Assembly (NCBI GenBank): GCA_903934745.1 | Contig: CAIZOZ010000014.1 | Span: forward strand, 1 to 12,334 | Reading direction: 5' to 3' | Length of the DNA stretch: 12,334 nt | Source: an uncultured cyanobacterium | GTDB lineage: Bacteria; Cyanobacteriota; Cyanobacteriia; PCC-6307; Cyanobiaceae | Shown here: positions 7,456-12,334 of the stretch, in pieces | How positions within the stretch are numbered: position 1 is the stretch's first letter | Layout of the letters: every line of letters begins with the position of its first letter | Translations under genes and position numbers: made by a program | The notes under the pieces: generated by a model | Database searches by the model: none | Told to the model about the DNA's origin: nothing | What the model saw: only the letters and a program-made list of their open reading frames with translations

Positions 7456-9135
7456 TCATGAGCCATCAAGCGCCCGGAATGGGCGCTTTTTGTTGGTCTG
7501 CTGCGCAGACGGGGCCGCCGGCAAAGACGGGGCCGCCGGCAAAGCTTCGATCAGGGCGGGGCAGGCCCCCAGCCACTCAAGGTTTTGGCGGCGTCTGGCT
7601 GCGGGCAGGGCCGGATCGAGGCTGATGGCGATCCAGGCCGCCAGGGGATCACGCCGGGCTTGCGCCTGGAGCCAGCCCGGCTTGGGCCGCTGTTGGTGCC
7701 ACTGTTGGCGCCACTGGTCAATCAGGGCGCGGCGGCGATTCAACTGACGGCTGATGGTCTCCGGTGCGCTGCAGAGCTGCTGGGCCTTCTGTTGCAGGGC
7801 CTGCTGTGCGGTGGCTGTGGCCAGCTTCGGCGCATCCGGGCGGGGCCACGGCAGCAGCAGCGCCGTGGTTCCCACCCCAACCCCGGCCAGCACCAGGGTC
7901 AGGCCGATCACGGCCAGGGCGCGGGGCTTCCTGGCCGGCGAAGGCCCGGGGGTGCGGGGCTGCGGCTGGCTGGCGGCGGTTTCCTGGCGGGCAGGGCCAG
8001 CGGTACCCGGTGCGTCAGCGCCGAAGATCGATGGATCTGTCCAGCCTTTGGATTCAGCTGTCTCAGCTGAACTAGCTGGTTTAGTGGCAGCAGGTGTCTC
8101 ACTTGAGACAGTTGAATCCGTTGAGCGGTTTGAGCCGGCTGAGGGGGTTGGCAGTGTTGGAGCGCCGCTGTCAGCGCTGGCTGCGGCCCGTTCAGGAGCG
8201 AGCCGATGGCGAGCTGGTTCCAGTCGGCCGATCGCCACGCTCACATCGTCGCCGCTGCCCTCGCGGCTGATCCGATCAAGGCTGGCCGCCAGTTCGGCTC
8301 CCCGGGGGGCCTCGGTCGGATCAGGCATTCCCGCCAACCAGCGCGCCAGCAACAGAAAATCCGGGTCGCTGGCGCAGGATTTGCGTAGGCCATCGGTGCT
8401 CAACAGCAGGGCGAAGGGGGCCGCCTGAGCGCCGATCGGCCACAGGCCGCTGCGGCCGGCGAACAGACTGGCAGCCTCCCTTTGGCAGAGGCTGCAGGTG
8501 GCTTCGCCGGCGGCGATCTCCTGCCGTTCTTCGCTCAGCAGGCTGGCCTGGCCGTCGCCGTCGATCCGCACCAGATCCCAGTCGCCCAAGCCGGTCTGGC
8601 CCCACCAGTGGGGCGTCATCAGCACCAGGCCGAGGGTGCTGCCGTACAGCAGCGGCTGGAAGGGTTGGCCGGCCGCGGCACGGCTGCCGGCGGTTGGGCT
8701 GCTGCCGGCTGGTGTGGCCGCTTCGCAAGCTGGTGTCGCCGCGCCTGCGGGTTCGGCGGCCTTGGGCTCGTTGGCGTGCCAGTCGGCGGCGATCGCCTCC
8801 AGCCAGGCGCTCGTGATTGCTGCCGGCAGGTCCCGGCTCAGCCAGGCGGCCCACTGCATCCGGCTGCCGTTGTCGTCCGGACTGCCCAGGCGGCGCTGGG
8901 ACACCGCCGCCAGCACCAGGGCCAGCGCCCGCTCGCAGGCCAGTCGGCTGCCCCGGTCGCTCAGTCGGTAGCGGGAGCCGCCATGGCCATCGGCCACGGC
9001 CATCACCCACACGGGCAGTCCATCCAGGCTGAGGCCGTGGCCGCTGGCCGAGGCGTCCTGGCAGGGCTGTTGGCGGCGCCAGTGGGAGGCGCCGCGGCGG
9101 CTGCAGTGGATCGGCTCCCCCCAGCTGTTCACCAC
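7456..9135 (-). CDS. PP2C-type protein phosphatase with one membrane segment
   Basis: A 559-residue metal-dependent Ser/Thr phosphatase. The catalytic domain (about 10-305) resembles the YegK type: GASH (15-18), PCQDA with D27, VADGHGG with D49, STDG with D248, and GSGDDVS with D296, so the metal-binding Asp residues are kept. A low-complexity insert fills about 120-158. A Pro/Ser/Thr/Ala linker (310-402) leads to one membrane helix (about 405-428), then a Gln/Ala/Arg-rich C-terminal part of about 130 residues of unknown fold with cysteines C455 and C525. The expected topology is phosphatase inside, tail outside. GTG at 9135 or 9132 starts it; the second forms a GTGA overlap with the VWA stop, so the two genes are probably coupled. 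It probably reverses the action of the kinase in this cluster. Confidence 0.9.
   Translation of the reverse strand: MVNSWGEPIHCSRRGASHWRRQQPCQDASASGHGLSLDGLPVWVMAVADGHGGSRYRLSDRGSRLACERALALVLAAVSQRRLGSPDDNGSRMQWAAWLSRDLPAAITSAWLEAIAADWHANEPKAAEPAGAATPACEAATPAGSSPTAGSRAAAGQPFQPLLYGSTLGLVLMTPHWWGQTGLGDWDLVRIDGDGQASLLSEERQEIAAGEATCSLCQREAASLFAGRSGLWPIGAQAAPFALLLSTDGLRKSCASDPDFLLLARWLAGMPDPTEAPRGAELAASLDRISREGSGDDVSVAIGRLEPARHRLAPERAAASADSGAPTLPTPSAGSNRSTDSTVSSETPAATKPASSAETAESKGWTDPSIFGADAPGTAGPARQETAASQPQPRTPGPSPARKPRALAVIGLTLVLAGVGVGTTALLLPWPRPDAPKLATATAQQALQQKAQQLCSAPETISRQLNRRRALIDQWRQQWHQQRPKPGWLQAQARRDPLAAWIAISLDPALPAARRRQNLEWLGACPALIEALPAAPSLPAAPSAQQTNKKRPFRALDGS
7468..7491 (+). terminator. 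Rho-independent terminator of ycf65
   Basis: AAGCGCCC (7468-7475), loop GGAAT, GGGCGCTT (7481-7488), then TTT. This is an 8-bp GC-rich stem with a U-tail on the plus strand. It lies inside the last codons of the convergent PP2C gene, which ends at 7456, so the same DNA encodes that protein's final residues. Confidence 0.75.
7507..7542. repeat. Perfect 18-bp tandem duplication in the PP2C gene
   Basis: AGACGGGGCCGCCGGCAA occurs twice head to tail (7507-7524 and 7525-7542). On the minus strand it encodes LPAAPS twice (residues 537-542), so the duplication keeps the frame. Confidence 0.85.
8030..8160. other. GC-poor linker-coding patch with short repeats
   Basis: Within the linker of the PP2C gene the GC content falls to about 51% (hand count over 8041-8130) in a region near two thirds GC, and codons such as TCA, ACT, AGT and AAA appear together. 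TGTCTCA occurs at 8059-8065 and 8095-8101; the second copy forms an inverted repeat with TGAGACA at 8104-8110 across 2 nt. The encoded residues are Ser/Thr/Glu/Ala-rich. Confidence 0.6.
8789..8796. repeat. HIP1 octamer GCGATCGC
   Basis: Perfect copy, within the PP2C gene. Confidence 0.8.
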
Positions 9136-9917
9136 ACCAGCGGCCCAACGTCGTCGCTGGGATCAAGCACGGTGGGCGGCAGGTCCGGCAGGGGAATGTT
9201 GCTGCCAGCAGCGGCCTGAACCGTGCGGCTCGCCGGCATCGAGGCGGCGTTCACCACCGCGGTGGAGGCCCACTGGATGTACTGGGCCAGGGAGGTGGCA
9301 TTGCTGGCCTGCAGCGGTCGTCGCGGTGAGCGGCCGCTGGGGGCGGAGCGGGGCGCCTGGCCGCTGGCTCCGGGAATCTCGCCAGCCGGCAGCGGCGTGG
9401 CCTGTGGCTCGTTGCCGATGAACTGCTGCAGCACCTCCAGATCGGCATCGTGGCCCATCGCAATCGCCAGCCTTACCGCTTTCTGAGCCCAGGGACAGCG
9501 CATCAGGGTCGTCAGGCCGGCCTGGAAATCATCGGTGGGCTGGCCATCGGAGATCAGCACCAACACCGGTGGCAGGGCCCGCTCCTCCATCGGCGGTGTG
9601 CTCAGTTGGGCGGCCACCAGCTCCAGGGCTTCCCCCATCGCCGTGATGCCCCCTGCCTGCAGGTCCTGCCACTGCAGCTGGTCCACCGGGGTCGGGGTGG
9701 CGACGTGCCAGAGGGCCCGATCGGCGAAGCTCACCGCCCGCACCAGCACCCGCGCTTCCGGGTTGTCGCGGGCCACGGCCGCCATGCCCGGCAGCGATTG
9801 GCGAATCGCCTGGTTGAGCGCCTGCATCTTGCCCTGGGCAGCCATCGAGCCGGAGCAGTCGCAGAGGTAGAGGAAATGCAGGGGGCGGTTGGCCAGCCGC
9901 ACGTTGGGAAAGGGCAT
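9129..9917 (-). CDS. TerY/YegL-like von Willebrand A domain protein
   Basis: A 262-residue soluble protein, almost wholly one VWA domain. The metal-ion-dependent adhesion site is complete: DCSGS (D20, S22, S24), T92 in GGITAMGEAL, and D124 in LISDGQPTDD. KMQALNQAI (30-38) after the first motif matches the TerY/YegL style. The last 80 residues (IPGASGQAPRSAPSGRSPRR onward) are Pro/Ser/Arg-rich and probably flexible. ATG at 9917 starts just before the first strand of the domain; ATG at 10022 would add 35 Arg-rich residues that do not look domain-like. No Shine-Dalgarno is visible. In the TerY-P triad such proteins occur with a PP2C phosphatase and a kinase, as here. A scaffold or regulated-partner role is inferred, not shown. 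Confidence 0.92.
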   Translation of the reverse strand: MPFPNVRLANRPLHFLYLCDCSGSMAAQGKMQALNQAIRQSLPGMAAVARDNPEARVLVRAVSFADRALWHVATPTPVDQLQWQDLQAGGITAMGEALELVAAQLSTPPMEERALPPVLVLISDGQPTDDFQAGLTTLMRCPWAQKAVRLAIAMGHDADLEVLQQFIGNEPQATPLPAGEIPGASGQAPRSAPSGRSPRRPLQASNATSLAQYIQWASTAVVNAASMPASRTVQAAAGSNIPLPDLPPTVLDPSDDVGPLVW

Positions 9918-10392
9918 CAGCAGGAGAGAACGGGGGCGAACGGCTGGGGCTGGACGGGCGATCGCGACTCGGTGGGTTCGAGAGCGGCAGCTGAAACCAC
10001 GCGAGCGAGAGTCTGGAATCATGATGCCGCGAGATCAGCAAGCCTCAGCGGTACTGGCTGCTCCAGCTGGCTCCATGGCCAGCCCTTGGAGATGTTGATG
10101 ACCCAGCAAGCTCCGCGCAGCCGGCAGGTCTGCCGCTTCGCTCCGCCAGATCGTCAGGCCCCGTGGAGGCAGAGCGCTGAGCGGGGAACAGGACTTCGTG
10201 GGGTCAATCTCATGCCTGTGCTTTGCCCTAATCGGGCTGTGCTGAACAAGCTCCGCGACGCACCAGTGAACATCGCGAAGCTTGAGGGGTGATCCTGTTA
10301 ACAAAAGCTTGAGGCGAAAGGCTCGCGAAGACTCGGCGCCATTGGCGGTACGGGCCGGAGCCCTGAGAAGCGAGCCGTGAGCGGCTTTGAGC
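9918..10392. other. 475-nt gap between the kinase and VWA genes
   Basis: No gene could be supported here. It contains CAAGCTCCGCG twice (10107-10117, 10247-10257), AAGCTTGAGG twice (10278-10287, 10305-10314), the palindrome GTTAAC, and, just past the kinase stop, AGCCG-tgag-CGGCT (hairpin, 10373-10386). GC content appears lower than in the flanking genes. A second promoter for VWA-PP2C would fit, but no clear -35/-10 pair was found. A decayed gene is also possible. Confidence 0.5.
9958..9965. repeat. HIP1 octamer GCGATCGC
   Basis: Perfect copy in the kinase-VWA gap, the only one outside a called gene. Confidence 0.8.
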
Positions 10393-11778
10393 TCAGCGGT
10401 TTGCAGCGTGGCCGTTTGTATCGAGACCGTTTGCCTCGAGGTCGTCGCTGGTCACCCGTTCGATCACGCCAGCGCGGCTGTTGACCCGCCGCAGGGCCGC
10501 GAGGCTGCAGCTCCTGCCGGGCTCCACCACCATGCGGCGGCCATGCTCCAGCTCCACCTCCCAGGGCGAGTCCGTGAGGTTGCATAACCCCAGCAGGTTG
10601 GGATCACTGGGATGGGCCGTGATCCGGGCCAGGGGCTGGTCCAGGGCCAGCGGCAGCAGGCGGTCGAGATGGTGAGCCTGAATCTCGTTGCCAGCAGCGA
10701 TCGCCACCAGGCCCCGGGGCAGCCGCAGCCAGGGGCCCTGGGGCAGTGGATTGCCACAGCTCCAGCAGCCAGCCGTACGGCCGGCTTCCGGAAAGGCCTC
10801 CTGGCCGCAGGACGGGCAGAGCAGGCGCCGATCGAGGCTGGCGGCCAGTGCTGCGGTCCACTGGCCGGTGAGGGCACGCCGGCTCGGTTGTTTCAGACCC
10901 GGACCGAAGGTCTGTAGGAACAGCTGTTGCAGGGGCTCGGGATAGATCGGCCAGGTGATCAGGGCCGCGGCGTGCTCGATCGGATCGGGTCGGTTGCGCG
11001 TGTCGATCGGATCGAAGATGAACACCGGATCTTCGCCGTAGAGGCGGCGCCGGGCCGGTTCATCGAGGCAGCGGATCGCCTGCTCCAGGGCCCCTTTGAG
11101 CGGGTCATGGCGGGTGAGCAGCCTGAAGATCAGCACCGCCAGCGAGAACAGATCACTGCTGGCTCCGGGTCGGGCCTGGCCCAGCAGGATTTCCGGCGCC
11201 ATGAAGCCCGGTGTGCCCAGCACGCTGCCCGGATCGCGGCCATCCACCGCCACGTTGTCGTTGTCGCAGATCAGGATGCGACCGCTGCCGGGTTCCAGGA
11301 ACAGGTTCCCCAGCGAGATGTCTTTGTAACAGAGGCCGCGCAGGTGCAGGGCGTGGAAGGCGTCGGCCAGGAAGAAGGCGGCCCGCAGCACGTTCTGCAG
11401 GCTGATCTCCATCTGGCCACCGGCATGGGCGTTGGCACCGAGGAAGGAGGGAGGCCGCAGGGGCATCAGGTAGCCGAAGCTCGGCTCCCGCAGGCGGATC
11501 TGCTCGCGACTGGCGGCATTGGTTCCCACCAGGGCAATCGGCCAGAGGAAGGCGTTGTTGGGGCTGGAGGCCTGGATGCTCTCCTCGAGGCGCCGCCGCA
11601 GATTCGGATCGCGGGCAATGCAGGCCGGCCAGTACCACTTCAGGGCCAGGCGTTCGCCGCCCAGTTCCACCGCATACACCTGGCCCTGACTCCCCCCCCC
11701 GACGCCTTCAAGAATGCGGAGCTCCCGGGAGAGCCCCTCGAGCTGGAGCACGGCGCCGATCGGCAGGATCCAGTTCAA
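10393..11778 (-). CDS. Atypical Ser/Thr protein kinase with zinc ribbon (YegI/TerY-P type)
   Basis: A 461-residue kinase-like protein. Seen: glycine loop GVGGGSQGQVYAV (25-37), lysine K47 (LALKWY), catalytic loop YKDISLGN (151-158) in place of HRDxxxxN, metal motif CDNDN (171-175) in place of DFG, GTPGFMAPE (188-196), and SSDLFSLAVLIF (207-218). The key K, D, N and D residues remain, so activity is plausible. After the kinase fold comes a zinc ribbon, C321/C324 and C338/C341, then a domain of about 100 residues, apparently beta-rich, and a short polar tail. These variants match kinases found with VWA and PP2C partners, as I recall the family. The only start is TTG at 11778, without Shine-Dalgarno; it is in frame with the FHA stop 24 nt upstream. 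A nine-G tract encodes G27-G29. Confidence 0.92.
   Translation of the reverse strand: MNWILPIGAVLQLEGLSRELRILEGVGGGSQGQVYAVELGGERLALKWYWPACIARDPNLRRRLEESIQASSPNNAFLWPIALVGTNAASREQIRLREPSFGYLMPLRPPSFLGANAHAGGQMEISLQNVLRAAFFLADAFHALHLRGLCYKDISLGNLFLEPGSGRILICDNDNVAVDGRDPGSVLGTPGFMAPEILLGQARPGASSDLFSLAVLIFRLLTRHDPLKGALEQAIRCLDEPARRRLYGEDPVFIFDPIDTRNRPDPIEHAAALITWPIYPEPLQQLFLQTFGPGLKQPSRRALTGQWTAALAASLDRRLLCPSCGQEAFPEAGRTAGCWSCGNPLPQGPWLRLPRGLVAIAAGNEIQAHHLDRLLPLALDQPLARITAHPSDPNLLGLCNLTDSPWEVELEHGRRMVVEPGRSCSLAALRRVNSRAGVIERVTSDDLEANGLDTNGHAANR
10697..10704. repeat. HIP1 octamer GCGATCGC
   Basis: Perfect copy, within the kinase gene. Confidence 0.8.
11692..11700 (-). repeat. Nine-base G tract in the kinase P-loop
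   Basis: Nine C on the plus strand, hence nine G in the coding strand, forming three GGG codons of the glycine-rich loop about 80 nt after the kinase start. It is the longest homopolymer I saw in the window. Any change other than a multiple of three would abolish the kinase. Confidence 0.9.
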
Positions 11779-11802
11779 GGGATGGGGACGCGCCGGGTCG
11801 AA

Positions 11803-12334
11803 TCAGGGCTCCTGACTCTGGCCGATCGCCCGGCGGATGCCATTGCGGTGCGCCAGGGCTGTGAGCCGGTTGCGGAAGCGGTGTCGATGGGCCAGGCCGT
11901 CGTTGGTCACCACCTCCAGCAGGTGCTCCTTACGGGCACCCAGCAGAATCCAGCCCGCCAGGGCCAGCAGCTCCAGGGGCCAGAACAGCAGCGGCAGGGG
12001 CAGCAGCAGCAGGCCGCCCAGGCAGAGCAGCAACCACCAACTGAAAATGTGGGGATAGAGGGCGCGGCTTTCCACCCGCACGGAGCGAATGGCCGCCGCG
12101 CTGAGGCGCTGGTCGCCCACGTCGATGCTGAGGGGATCGGGCCGTGCTCCCTGGGCGGCGCCGCAGCGGAACACCAGCACCGGTCCGCTGCTTCCGAGGC
12201 GGATCTCATCGCCGTCATCGAGGGGGCGGCACTGGCGCAGCCGCACCCCTTCCAGCCAGGTGCCGTTGGCGCTGCCCAGATCACACACCAGCCACTGGTT
12301 ACCAGTACGGGAGCGACGCACCTGGGCATGCTGA
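11803..12334 (-). CDS. FHA-domain membrane protein, 5' end cut by window edge
   Basis: FHA domains bind phosphothreonine peptides. The 176 visible residues start inside the FHA domain: QHAQV (the SxxH region), DLGSANGT (18-25), a core motif of the fold, and GDEIRLG (41-47). Residues 93-135 are strongly hydrophobic and likely form two membrane helices (YPHIFSWWLLLCLGG... and LLALAGWILLG), followed by about 40 basic residues with many His and Arg. With a membrane hairpin, the FHA domain and the tail would be on the same, presumably cytoplasmic, side. The stop at 11803-11805 lies 24 nt before the kinase start in the same frame. A probable role is recruiting phosphorylated targets, or the kinase itself, to the membrane. 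The upstream part of the protein is not visible. Confidence 0.9.
   Translation of the reverse strand, partial: QHAQVRRSRTGNQWLVCDLGSANGTWLEGVRLRQCRPLDDGDEIRLGSSGPVLVFRCGAAQGARPDPLSIDVGDQRLSAAAIRSVRVESRALYPHIFSWWLLLCLGGLLLLPLPLLFWPLELLALAGWILLGARKEHLLEVVTNDGLAHRHRFRNRLTALAHRNGIRRAIGQSQEP

Noticed and set aside
9917..10022. ATG at 10022 as the VWA protein start
   Set aside because: The extra 35 residues are Arg/Ser-rich and precede a domain that already begins normally at Met 9917.
10224..10237. GCCCTAATCGGGC as terminator or regulatory hairpin
   Set aside because: Only a 4-bp stem with no T-run and no fixed position relative to a gene end.
9450..10292. 280-codon plus-strand frame over the VWA gene
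   Set aside because: His/Gln/Arg-rich antisense shadow of the VWA gene; no domain features, and the opposite strand has a clear MIDAS protein.
10035..10304. 89-codon open frame on the minus strand in the kinase-VWA gap
   Set aside because: It starts with TTG, has no ribosome binding site, resembles no family I know, and in a GC-rich genome frames of this length arise by chance.
1..12334. tRNA, CRISPR array, insertion sequence, riboswitch
   Set aside because: Scanned by eye on both strands; no tRNA-like cloverleaf, spaced repeats, transposase or long terminal inverted repeats seen. A covariance-model search would be needed to exclude small RNAs.

Overview
The window looks like a chromosomal segment of a GC-rich unicellular cyanobacterium of the Synechococcus/Cyanobium type. 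Three things point there: a Ycf65/PSRP-3 ribosomal protein gene (a cyanobacterial and plastid family), five copies of the cyanobacterial palindrome GCGATCGC, and base composition of roughly two thirds GC. Gene density is high. No RNA gene, insertion sequence, CRISPR array or phage gene was seen.

Region 1 (1-4478, minus strand) is a tightly packed four-gene operon, read in the order CNNM/CorB-like membrane protein, Era-like GTPase with a DUF697-like tail, nicotinate-nucleotide adenylyltransferase (nadD), and glutamine-dependent NAD+ synthase (nadE, cut by the left edge). The joins are an ATGA overlap, a 7-nt gap and a TGATG overlap, so translational coupling is likely. The last two genes encode consecutive final steps of NAD+ synthesis.

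Region 2 (4479-7455) holds ordinary genes: pepP (Xaa-Pro aminopeptidase, plus), a HAD hydrolase (minus, convergent with pepP, no standard start codon in front of its catalytic motif), and ycf65/PSRP-3 (plus, divergent from the HAD gene). A rho-independent terminator after ycf65 lies inside the 3' end of the next, convergent gene.

Region 3 (7456-12334, minus strand) is the accessory-looking part. Read 5' to 3' it encodes an FHA protein with a membrane hairpin (cut by the right edge), a Ser/Thr-kinase-like protein with a zinc ribbon and a beta-rich tail, a 475-nt gap, a von Willebrand A (VWA) protein with an intact MIDAS, and a membrane-anchored PP2C phosphatase. VWA + PP2C + kinase is the composition of the TerY-P triad (E. 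coli YegL/YegK/YegI is the same type). Here it comes with an FHA phospho-reader and with two members anchored in the membrane. I infer a membrane-associated phosphorylation switch: the kinase writes, FHA reads, PP2C erases, and the VWA protein acts as a metal-dependent scaffold. Its input and output are unknown. The kinase has an unusual active-site signature and a nine-G tract in its nucleotide-binding loop.
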